Shown: piece after piece, positions 1-5,612 of the stretch
Numbering within the stretch: position 1 is the first letter of the stretch
Layout: each line of letters begins with the position of its first letter
From: Methanobacterium sp.
GTDB taxonomy: Archaea > Methanobacteriota > Methanobacteria > Methanobacteriales > Methanobacteriaceae
Assembly (NCBI GenBank): GCA_003158115.1
Contig: PMGM01000093.1
Location: 2,572 to 14,870 of the forward strand
Direction: 5' to 3'
Length of the DNA stretch: 12,299 bases
Notes under the pieces: model-generated
What the model was told of the DNA's origin: nothing
What the model saw: the letters and a program-made list of their open reading frames with translations, nothing else
Database searches by the model: none
Position numbers and translations under genes: made by a program

Positions 1-43
1 TTTTTTAAAAACATTTATTTAAATCAGAATTAAAGTTGCTATA

Positions 44-130
44 ATGAAAAATGATCTTTTTAATCAAACTTTACTGCGTAAATATTCTAAATATTTTAAA
101 TTTATAGGTTTTATAGGTGTGAAAAGATGA
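44..130 (+). CDS. possible 28-codon leader ORF overlapping the next gene
   Basis: A short frame opens with ATG at 44 and closes with a TGA at 128-130 that overlaps the ATG of the following gene (ATGA at 127-130). An AT-rich box A-like stretch at 14-24 is centred about 25 nt before this ATG, the spacing expected for a leaderless archaeal transcript. The peptide is basic and aromatic (Lys, Phe and Tyr rich) and matches no family I know. It may be a coupled small protein, or simply open leader sequence. The AT-rich composition makes chance likely. Confidence 0.2.
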   Translation: MKNDLFNQTLLRKYSKYFKFIGFIGVKR

Positions 131-720
131 ACAGAAAGATTTTAGCTTTGGTTATTATATTAGTTGTTATAGGTGTTTATGGATTGTTTTATGTAGCAGT
201 TACATCTGTTTTAATACCAATGGAGTTGAATAGTTTTAAAAGTGAGTTAAATGCAATGCCTCAACTTCCAGTCAATAATAATTCTACTATTAATGGAATG
301 GAAAATTCTGCTTTAGATGTAGATAGTTATCCTTCATTGATGAGTATGTCACAAAGTCAGAGAACTGAAATGGCCAACCAAATGAGAAATAGTAATTCTC
401 CACCATCAGGATATTTAAATCAAAATTTTACTGGATCTAATAACTTTTACGCTATTAGTGCATTAGCATATGAATTAACAGGAAAGGGAACCCTCGCTAC
501 TGAAATAAACAATTTAACAAACATAACTAATAATTTATCATCTTTAAATAATGAAACAACAACCATAAATCAAAAAAGTGCCAAGGACTTTGAAAATGGA
601 GACGATAAAGCATATGCTAACGATTTGAGAAGTACTGCCAATAATCTAAAGCAATATAATAATGCAATGAACGATCAAAAAATCCAACTTCAAAATATAA
701 TAAATCAATTAGGAGGATAA
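127..720 (+). CDS. single-pass membrane-anchored surface protein, unknown function
   Basis: The protein has 197 residues. It starts MNRK, followed by one hydrophobic segment at about residues 5-30, which acts as a signal anchor or uncleaved signal peptide. The rest is hydrophilic and very rich in Asn, Ser, Thr and Gln. At least six N-x-S/T sequons are visible (for example at N52, N100, N129, N132, N136 and N142), fitting an N-glycosylated domain outside the cell. Residues 120-195 look helical and may form a coiled coil. The start is supported by AGGTG at 115-119, seven bases before the ATG. I recognise no catalytic motif or named family. Methanobacteria carry many such lineage-specific anchored proteins, so a role at the cell surface is inferred. 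No partner gene is adjacent on this strand. An alternative is a subunit of an adhesin-like or envelope complex. Confidence 0.7.
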   Translation: MNRKILALVIILVVIGVYGLFYVAVTSVLIPMELNSFKSELNAMPQLPVNNNSTINGMENSALDVDSYPSLMSMSQSQRTEMANQMRNSNSPPSGYLNQNFTGSNNFYAISALAYELTGKGTLATEINNLTNITNNLSSLNNETTTINQKSAKDFENGDDKAYANDLRSTANNLKQYNNAMNDQKIQLQNIINQLGG

Positions 721-744
721 TTAACAATCAAACAGATAAGATAG

Positions 745-807
745 TCTATTATCTGTAACGGTTTGACACCAGAAGAAATTAAAATAATTGAAGATAGTAT
801 TGAATAA
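745..807 (+). pseudogene. possible C-terminal remnant of a type II restriction-modification methylase
   Basis: Between TAG (742-744) and TAA (805-807) the frame reads as an 18-20 residue tail containing NGLTPEEIKIIEDSIE. The pattern YGLTxEEIKIVE is a familiar last segment of Eco57I/TaqI-like restriction-modification methylases. The match is from memory and only about 16 residues long. There is no start codon and no upstream methylase, so if real it is a deletion remnant. Confidence 0.3.
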
Positions 808-873
808 ATTCAATAACTTATCCGATTATAATGAGTTAATAATTATCTTATGGATTTGAATTTAGGTACTCTA

Positions 874-1476
874 TCAAGGAATGAGGATCTTAAATTGCAG
901 TATTGTAAAAATGAAGCTGGTTACAGCTCCAACAATTACTTGTGCAGGGGTGTGCTTTTGGAGATGAATACGGCTCCACATTATCATAAGAAGTGGAATA
1001 ATAAATAAAAGTCCAGGATATCCAAAGATGTATATCATCGCAGCTGTGGGTCCCGCAACACCCATCGAATGTATACTAATTTTCCAAGAAAAAGATATTA
1101 ATGCAGCTAGTAAGCTATTAGAAAAATAACAAAACATAAGCACAACAATAACAAATGGCGCTCCTAAACTAAAAAGTATAATAACTCCAATAATATTCGA
1201 TAATGCCCCAAGTAATAATGGAACTATTCGTTTATCCTTGTCACTTATATCATAATCAAGATTCTTACTTTTTATCCACACCAAAGTAATAATAAATGGT
1301 AAAAAGGTTGCAAAAATCAAACAAAAAATTGTTATTATAAAAAAATAATTTCCACTGTCTATAAAATAGTTTACAATAATGAAAACAGGTACAGTAACAA
1401 TTAATGGTTGAACAAAATTTGAAATTACAATAGCAAAATTTTGATTGCTTATGATAGGCTTTTGAATAGTTTTGAT
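874..1476 (-). CDS. PAP2-like membrane phosphatase family protein, non-standard start
   Basis: This is a polytopic membrane protein with about six hydrophobic segments. It carries the remains of the PAP2 (phosphatidic acid phosphatase type 2) signature. KDKRIVP stands at the first motif, KISIHSMGVAG at the second, and SRIHLQKH at the third, which fits SR-x5-H exactly; the usual final Asp is Gln (HTPAQ). PAP2 enzymes dephosphorylate lipid or polyprenyl phosphates in the membrane. The altered motifs leave activity uncertain. The only standard start in frame is TTG at 1320, which gives 148 residues and cuts into a hydrophobic segment. The frame stays open upstream to a TAG at 1492-1494 and encodes a sensible hydrophobic N-terminus. 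An ATC at 1476-1474 lies six bases after AGAGGG (1488-1483) and gives 200 residues, the size I expect for the family. I place the start there. The transcription unit is probably monocistronic, with a box A at 1512-1519. Confidence 0.65.
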   Translation of the reverse strand: MKTIQKPIISNQNFAIVISNFVQPLIVTVPVFIIVNYFIDSGNYFFIITIFCLIFATFLPFIITLVWIKSKNLDYDISDKDKRIVPLLLGALSNIIGVIILFSLGAPFVIVVLMFCYFSNSLLAALISFSWKISIHSMGVAGPTAAMIYIFGYPGLLFIIPLLMIMWSRIHLQKHTPAQVIVGAVTSFIFTILQFKILIP

Positions 1477-1511
1477 AGGTATCCCTCTATTCTACATTAG
1501 ACATACATTAA

Positions 1512-1519
1512 TTTATAAA
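1512..1519 (-). promoter_or_regulatory. box A promoter of the PAP2-like gene
   Basis: On the minus strand TTTATAAA is centred about 25 nt before position 1490. Transcription would then begin near 1490, just ahead of AGAGGG (1488-1483) and the ATC at 1476. This places the ATG-TAG pair at 1497-1492 at or upstream of the RNA start, so that pair is unlikely to be translated. Confidence 0.4.
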
Positions 1520-1630
1520 TATGATAATATAGTATTTAAAATGAAGGTTTAAATCTATTTTAACAAGTCCTATTATTTCATTCCTAAAGAAAATACGAGT
1601 TTGGTGGATATGAGTTTTTTTCATTTGATT

Positions 1631-2008
1631 CTACATTTCCCTTAAAATTTCATCAACCTGCACAGCACGTGTTTCCACCTCAAAAAAGATAAGTCCCAAC
1701 TGGGCTTCAGGTTCAGTTAAAACAGTTAATATAGCTTTTAAACCAGCAGGTAAAAGTACTATGGTTCCTTTTACGGTTTTAACAGAGATTTGTGACACTG
1801 TTCCAGTTGTCATTTGTCCTGAAGCTGCTTCTGCAGCTCCCATAATTGTTGAACATAGCGCAGAAAATATTCTAGCATCTACATCAGGTGGTGTCCTTGA
1901 ATTTATTAGAAGACCTTCTTTAGAAACTACCCCACAAGCTTTTATTTGTCCAACCTGCATCAAACCTGTAAGTACATCATCCAATTTTTCCTTTTTAGTT
2001 TTGGTCAT
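1631..2008 (-). CDS. Roadblock/LC7 domain protein
   Basis: The protein has 125 residues, essentially one Roadblock/LC7 (MglB-like, longin-related) domain. The typical features are the helix [24 protein letters not shown], summarised here as LDDVL...GVVSKEG, then [17 protein letters not shown], then the strands TIVLLPAG and [14 protein letters not shown], and a final helix [10 protein letters not shown]. Such proteins form homodimers and scaffold or regulate small Ras-like GTPases or signalling assemblies. They are cytoplasmic and have no catalytic residues. The start is firm: GGGAGG at 2014-2019 lies five bases before ATG 2008. The gene begins only 20 bp after the stop of the PAS sensor, so the two are almost certainly one operon. 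No MglA-type GTPase is visible in the window, so the partner is unknown. Confidence 0.85.
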   Translation of the reverse strand: MTKTKKEKLDDVLTGLMQVGQIKACGVVSKEGLLINSRTPPDVDARIFSALCSTIMGAAEAASGQMTTGTVSQISVKTVKGTIVLLPAGLKAILTVLTEPEAQLGLIFFEVETRAVQVDEILREM

Positions 2009-2028
2009 ATAATCCTCCCAAAATTAAA

Positions 2029-2478
2029 TTAATCTTTTTTACTTATTTCGATTAATATTTCATTGGATACTTTAAGGAATTTTTCAATTAAGTTACGATA
2101 TTTCTCTTCACTTATCCTTATGGCTTCTTCAACTTTTTTTCGTTCAGTTACGTCTCTTAATGTACCTTCAATCCCTATTGGTTTGTTCTTTGAATCTAAT
2201 AACAACTGAGCATTAATGGACGAGTAAATTAAATCTTCTTTTTTTGTTTTAAGTTTGAGTTCATAGTCAACTAATTCACCTTTCTCCTCAAACTCCTTTA
2301 AAAAACTGTTTCTATCATCAAGATTGGAATAAACCATTTCAACAGGTTTACCTATTAATTCCTCTGGTTTATATCCGGAATATCTTTCTACAGACGGACT
2401 TATTTCAGTTATATTACCCTCTGTGTCGGTCTGAAAGAAAACATCCTGAACAGTATCGAAAATTTTTTTATACTTCAT
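2029..2478 (-). CDS. C-terminal fragment of a frameshifted PAS sensor (third PAS domain)
   Basis: This 149-residue frame encodes one complete PAS domain with its PAC tail. It runs from YKKIFDTVQDVFFQTD, through the GYKPEELIGK segment, to LRDVTERKK near residues 108-115. A charged helical linker follows and ends at ISKKD. The ATG at 2478 is an internal codon. The same frame continues upstream to about 2557 and encodes KKFAHAIVRDISDRKK, the missing PAC tail of the preceding PAS domain, so this is the downstream part of one broken gene and not a separate one. No histidine kinase, GGDEF or other output domain follows. The linker stops and the Roadblock gene begins 20 bp later. PAS domains bind small ligands or cofactors or mediate dimerisation; the ligand cannot be read from the sequence. 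Confidence 0.75.
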   Translation of the reverse strand: MKYKKIFDTVQDVFFQTDTEGNITEISPSVERYSGYKPEELIGKPVEMVYSNLDDRNSFLKEFEEKGELVDYELKLKTKKEDLIYSSINAQLLLDSKNKPIGIEGTLRDVTERKKVEEAIRISEEKYRNLIEKFLKVSNEILIEISKKD

Positions 2479-2489
2479 TTCACTTTTCT

Positions 2490-3278
2490 TTAATGCCTTT
2501 TCTGCTTTCTTACGGTCACTAATATCACGAACAATTGCATGTGCAAATTTCTTTCCGTTATTTCAAAAAGATGATTACTAATTTCAACTGGTATTTTTTT
2601 CCCGTCTTTGGTGATGTTAACTGTTTCGAATGTGACATGTCCTTTGTTCTGCAGTTCAATGGCATGTTTACGCATTTCAGAACGTTTATCCGGGGCAATT
2701 AAATCTACAACAGTCATCTTCAATAATTCATTATGAGTATAACCCAATCTTTTTAATCCAACTTCATTCATTTCAATGAAATTCCCAGGAAAACCATCTG
2801 CTTTAATCTCAATCAAACTAATCTGATCATTTGCATTGTTGAATAATTCTCTATACTTTTCTCCACTTTCTTTTAAGGCTAATTCTGATTTTTTTTGTTT
2901 GGTGATGTCTCTTGCAATTGTTGAGATTCCAATAAGATTTCTTGATTTATCAAAAATTGGGGACAAAGTAATTGAAACATCTACATGTTCACCGTCTTTT
3001 CTTATTCTAATTGTATCATAGTGAAAAACCCTTTCACCATCTTTAATTTTTTTAATTAATTGCGAAATTTCATCTTTTAGTGAAGGTGGTGTCAATATGG
3101 ATATATTTTTTCCTATAACTTCCTCAGCCGAATAACCATATATGAGTTCTGCACCTTTATTCCAAGTAGTTATAACACCATCAAGAGATTTACTAATAAT
3201 TGCATCATCAGAAGACTCAACAACATTAGCCAACCATTGAATATTTTCATCCTTTTCATCCATCAAATCAACCCACAT
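2490..3278 (-). CDS. N-terminal fragment of the frameshifted PAS sensor (PAS domains 1 and 2)
   Basis: This fragment spans 262 residues. PAS 1 covers about residues 18-130, from NVVESSDDAIISK through GYSAEEVIGK to ARDITKQKK. PAS 2 covers about 143-245, from ELFNNANDQISLIEI through RLGYTHNELL to VEISNHLFEI. After HLFEI the reading becomes nonsense (TERNLHMQLF...) because one base is missing. With the base restored the protein continues into the 2029-2478 frame and totals about 411 residues with three PAS domains. The listed start is ATG 3278. ATG 3263 (MDEKDENIQW) is more likely because a GGGTTGAT sequence precedes it and a box A at 3304-3311 predicts an RNA start near 3282. There is no transmembrane segment, so the sensor is cytoplasmic. 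It is co-transcribed with the Roadblock gene. Confidence 0.8.
   Translation of the reverse strand: MWVDLMDEKDENIQWLANVVESSDDAIISKSLDGVITTWNKGAELIYGYSAEEVIGKNISILTPPSLKDEISQLIKKIKDGERVFHYDTIRIRKDGEHVDVSITLSPIFDKSRNLIGISTIARDITKQKKSELALKESGEKYRELFNNANDQISLIEIKADGFPGNFIEMNEVGLKRLGYTHNELLKMTVVDLIAPDKRSEMRKHAIELQNKGHVTFETVNITKDGKKIPVEISNHLFEITERNLHMQLFVILVTVRKQKRH
2556..2564 (-). other. frameshift site in the PAS sensor gene
   Basis: On the minus strand the sequence reads GAA ATA ACG GAA. The upstream frame gives HLFEI and the downstream frame gives GKKFAHAIVRDIS. Adding one A, as in GAA ATA AAC GGA AAG, yields HLFEINGKKFAHAIVRDIS, which aligns with HLFHLRGKTVALAISRDIT of the kinase at 9512-12299. 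The lesion is therefore a one-base deletion in a short A-rich run. It may be a true mutation or a sequencing error. Confidence 0.85.
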
Positions 3279-3303
3279 TTTTAAAAAAAAAAATCAAAAC
3301 TAA

Positions 3304-3311
3304 TTTATATT
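3304..3311 (-). promoter_or_regulatory. box A promoter of the PAS-Roadblock unit
   Basis: AATATAAA on the minus strand, within a longer AT stretch, lies about 25 nt before position 3282. This would give a short leader to ATG 3263 and argues against ATG 3278, which would sit almost at the RNA start with no ribosome site. Confidence 0.35.
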
Positions 3312-3486
3312 ATTAACTATGTTTAATGAACTATTAATAAATTCGTTAAAATGAAAACTACTCGAGTCTTAATACAACCAACAGATAACTACCCATACTA
3401 TTTGAGATTATAGAAGTGTACTCTGAAAGTAAAATTGCAATATTGATTTATAAAGATTAATTTTGTAATTTGGGAAGTATTATAAG

Positions 3487-3495
3487 TATATATTT
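3487..3495 (+). promoter_or_regulatory. orphan box A promoter
   Basis: TATATATTT is a good archaeal box A. It is followed by about 290 bp with no ORF longer than 20 codons before the T tract at 3783-3791. The nearest ATG (3513) opens only a 10-codon frame. It may drive a small RNA that includes the hairpin at 3691-3727. Confidence 0.35.
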
Positions 3496-3690
3496 GTCCT
3501 AGCATCATTAACATGCCTGTAGAGTATGATTTTCAAATATTATAATAAAATAAGCATGAAAGTGTTGTTAAAAGATATTTGCCAGTAATTACCATGGAAG
3601 GACCGAAACTTAATAAGGATCAAAAAGCAGAATTAATTATATCATTTTCTGAATAAGCAAATAAGTAACTGAAATACTTTTGAGTGCTAT

Positions 3691-3727
3691 GGTGGTTATC
3701 ATCCGGGTATTAGAATGATAAAACGCC
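3691..3727 (+). ncRNA. candidate structured RNA hairpin in a G+C-richer block
   Basis: GGTG plus TTATCAT (3691-3694, 3696-3702) can pair with ATGATAA and CGCC (3715-3721, 3724-3727), giving 11 base pairs around a 12-base loop. A second ATGATA at 3748-3753 could pair with the same left arm, so two alternative folds are possible. CCG-GTGT-CGG just downstream can form a further small hairpin. The block to about 3750 is visibly richer in G+C than the spacer around it. I recognise no known RNA family. A 34-codon open frame (3669-3776, without a good start) also crosses the block, so decayed coding sequence is an alternative. Confidence 0.3.
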
Positions 3728-3770
3728 GGTGTCGGAAGCTGCCTACTATGATACATGAAAAAATAAGAAA

Positions 3771-3778
3771 TATTTAAA
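3771..3778 (+). promoter_or_regulatory. box A promoter of the FAD oxidoreductase gene
   Basis: TATTTAAA is centred about 25 nt before position 3800. RNA would then start near 3800, after the alternative TTG at 3790 and just before ATG 3808. This supports ATG 3808 and a nearly leaderless message. Confidence 0.4.
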
Positions 3779-3782
3779 TTAA

Positions 3783-3791
3783 TTTTTTTTT
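3783..3791 (+). terminator. T tract, possible archaeal terminator
   Basis: Nine consecutive T residues follow the hairpin block. Archaeal RNA polymerase stops at T-rich tracts of this kind. It could end a small transcript from the box A at 3487. It also lies between the box A and ATG of the next gene, so it may only be AT-rich promoter DNA. Confidence 0.3.
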
Positions 3792-3807
3792 GAATTTGGA
3801 AAAAAAT

Positions 3808-5040
3808 ATGAAAAATCAAGGTATAAATAAAGAGACAGAATCATCATTTTGGTTAGAAACAAGTCCCTCAACTAAATTTCCACAACTGAAAGAGGGATTA
3901 AAAGTTGATGTGGCCATACTGGGAGGGGGTATTGCTGGTATCACCACTGCAACATTACTTAAAGAAGCAGGATATAATGTGGCAGTCATCGAAGCAGATA
4001 GGATTGTTAAGGATGTGACTGTTGGGACCACCGGTAAGATAAGTGTATCTGCAGGATACAGTTATATAAAATACAAATTAGGAAAGGACCAGGCCCAGTC
4101 ATATGCCAATGCTAACATGGATGCTCTGGATAAAATAACAGAAATCATAAGGATTCATGATATAGATTGTGAATTTCATCGTCTTCCACTATACATTTAT
4201 AATGAGTCACCTAAACTGACCAGTAAGTTTAAAAGAGAGTTCAATCTTGTGAAAGAATTGGGGCTTCCAGTTTCCTTTCCAGATGATGTGCCACTACCCT
4301 TTAAAACAGGACCGTCCATCAAGTATGATAATCAGGCACAGTTTCATCCCCGAAAGTATTTATTATCCCTTTCAGATTACATAGATGGGGATGGGAGCTA
4401 TATTTTCGAAAAAACTAGTTTTATTGATGTTAAAGAAGGTAACGTTAAGGAAGTGGTCACTGATCATGGATCAATAATGGCTGATAATGTTGTGATAGCA
4501 ACCAACACCCCAGTTTATGATCCGGATGAACTTCGTAATCATCTCCATCCAGAAGGATCCTTTGTTATTGGATTGTATACAAATGGAAATTTTCCAGATG
4601 GAATGTTTATTGAAAACGAACCGGTTCACACCTACCGAACAACTCCAACAGACAAAGGTCAAATGATTATAGTGGCAGGAGAACACAGCCCTGTGGATGT
4701 AAAAGATAAGAATGTATATTATGATAGACTTGAAAAATATGCATACCAACACTTGGATGTTAAATCTGTTGATTACAGATGGTCTAGTCATGACAGTACA
4801 ACTGATGATGATCTTCCAATAATAGGTGAAACATCTCAAAAGGGTGTCTATGTGGCAACGGGATTTGGTTTTTGGGGTATGTTAAATGGAACAACAGCAG
4901 GCATGGTAATCACCGATCTAATTACAGGTAAAGAAAATCAATATGCAGATATATTTAACCCCCTCAGGTTTACTAGGGAGCATATGGCTATTTTGAAGAT
5001 GAGATCAGCAATTTTAAATTTGATCTTGTTTTTTATGTAA
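3808..5040 (+). CDS. FAD-dependent oxidoreductase, DAO family
   Basis: The protein has 410 residues from ATG 3808; a TTG at 3790 would add six. It is a D-amino-acid-oxidase/glycine-oxidase type flavoprotein. VDVAILGGGIAGITTATLL (about residues 33-51) is the dinucleotide-binding GxGxxG loop, with Glu62 as the ribose-binding acid. TTGKISVSAGY follows, and VIATNTPV near 229-236 is the second FAD contact. DYRWSSHDSTTDDDLPIIG (322-340) and YVATGFGFWGMLNGTTAG (348-365) form the C-terminal FAD site. These last motifs are those of the YhfW-like subgroup, whose members usually continue into a Rieske [2Fe-2S] domain of about 100 residues. Here the protein stops after FNPLRF and a hydrophobic tail ending LNLILFFM, so the Rieske domain is absent. 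Substrate is unknown; oxidation of an amine or related compound is the family expectation. No partner gene is adjacent. Confidence 0.85.
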   Translation: MKNQGINKETESSFWLETSPSTKFPQLKEGLKVDVAILGGGIAGITTATLLKEAGYNVAVIEADRIVKDVTVGTTGKISVSAGYSYIKYKLGKDQAQSYANANMDALDKITEIIRIHDIDCEFHRLPLYIYNESPKLTSKFKREFNLVKELGLPVSFPDDVPLPFKTGPSIKYDNQAQFHPRKYLLSLSDYIDGDGSYIFEKTSFIDVKEGNVKEVVTDHGSIMADNVVIATNTPVYDPDELRNHLHPEGSFVIGLYTNGNFPDGMFIENEPVHTYRTTPTDKGQMIIVAGEHSPVDVKDKNVYYDRLEKYAYQHLDVKSVDYRWSSHDSTTDDDLPIIGETSQKGVYVATGFGFWGMLNGTTAGMVITDLITGKENQYADIFNPLRFTREHMAILKMRSAILNLILFFM

Positions 5041-5212
5041 ATAAATATCAGAATTTTAGGCAAATTAAAAATAAAATTTCACATATACAATTGTTTGAAT
5101 ATATATTTTCTTTAATTTATTTTTTATTATCCAATAACAATATGGATACTAATCATACTATAAAAGTGTGTTGGCTGCATAATTCAATGGAAAGTTAATA
5201 AAAAGTAAGGAG

Positions 5213-5230
5213 ATAAACAAAATTGTTTAT
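5213..5230. repeat. 18-bp palindrome, possible operator
   Basis: ATAAACAA and TTGTTTAT are perfect 8-base inverted arms separated by AA. The site lies about 140 bp before the box A of the C45 gene. A dimeric regulator could bind it, but AT-rich palindromes also arise by chance. Confidence 0.3.
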
Positions 5231-5370
5231 ACATTTACCCTAGACATGTAACTAAACTATAAGGCTCAGAATTCATATAACATTTTTTTTCCATTTTTTA
5301 TATTCTTTTTCCTTAGATTAAAAAATTAATCAAATAGTATGGGTGAATTTAAATTTTATGAAACATATAC

Positions 5371-5380
5371 TTTATATATA
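5371..5380 (+). promoter_or_regulatory. strong box A promoter ahead of the C45 hydrolase gene
   Basis: TTTATATATA matches the archaeal box A consensus very well. The predicted RNA start is near 5402, which leaves a leader of about 200 nt before the hydrolase ATG at 5609. That is long for this kind of organism and contains three mini-ORFs. Confidence 0.5.
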
Positions 5381-5431
5381 TTTAGGTTTATTCTTTATGC
5401 AAAATTTAGACCATTTATTTTTAAGGGGGGC

Positions 5432-5612
5432 ATGAAGAAAAACCAGGATCAGTAAAGGGTATGGCAGCATCGGGAAGTATAATTCCACGAACCATCCTCT
5501 GTATCCATTTCGATTTAAAAAATCTGAGGGACTGAAAGGAACGGAAATATTGATGATTCTAAGTGCAGTGAATCACATAAGAAAACCTGAAGGAAGGAGG
5601 ATAACGAAATGA
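5432..5612 (+). other. three mini-ORFs or a decayed small gene in the C45 leader
   Basis: Frames of 7 codons (5432-5455, after AAGGGGGG), 24 codons (5461-5535, after AAAGGG) and 19 codons (5553-5612) follow one another in three different phases. The last overlaps the hydrolase ATG as AATGA. They may be leader peptides coupled to the hydrolase gene, or one small gene broken by frameshifts. The G+C content matches the hydrolase gene rather than the upstream spacer. I recognise no product. Confidence 0.25.

Larger units (their letters stand above)
3279..3807. other. spacer between the divergent PAS and oxidoreductase genes
   Basis: No long ORF is present. The spacer holds the PAS-gene box A (3304-3311, minus strand), a 20-codon frame at 3351-3413, a strong plus-strand box A at 3487-3495, and short frames at 3513-3545 and 3594-3656. 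A G+C-richer hairpin block follows at 3691-3760, then the box A of the oxidoreductase (3771-3778) and a T tract. The minus-strand frame across 3637-3819 overlaps the hairpin and has no ribosome site, so I do not call it. Confidence 0.6.
5041..5608. other. spacer between the oxidoreductase and C45 hydrolase genes
   Basis: The first part is strongly AT-rich with T tracts (5103-5128, 5282-5300) that could end the oxidoreductase message. A frame at 5142-5195 contains KVCWLHNSMES, weakly like the second half of a Rieske motif. An orphan AAGGAGAT at 5207-5214 adjoins an 18-bp palindrome. A strong box A stands at 5371-5380. From about 5430 the G+C content rises and three mini-ORFs occur in different frames. 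Confidence 0.55.

Noticed and set aside
1492..1497. ATG followed by TAG, considered as amber (pyrrolysine) read-through at the PAP2 start
   Set aside because: A box A at 1512-1519 puts the RNA start at or after this point, and read-through at codon two is implausible; pyrrolysine use is not expected in a Methanobacterium-like genome.
1761..2012. 83-codon plus-strand frame
   Set aside because: It lies wholly opposite the Roadblock gene, which has a clear domain and ribosome site; the antisense translation has no recognisable features.
3594..3656. 20-codon frame beginning MEGPKLNKDQKAELI, considered as a transposase start
   Set aside because: Too short, no inverted repeats or downstream transposase sequence, and no ribosome site.
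3637..3819. 60-codon minus-strand frame
   Set aside because: No ribosome site, and it crosses the hairpin block and the oxidoreductase promoter; composition looks non-coding.
4471..4839. 122-codon minus-strand frame inside the FAD oxidoreductase
   Set aside because: The plus-strand protein has continuous family motifs through this stretch; the opposite frame is a shadow.
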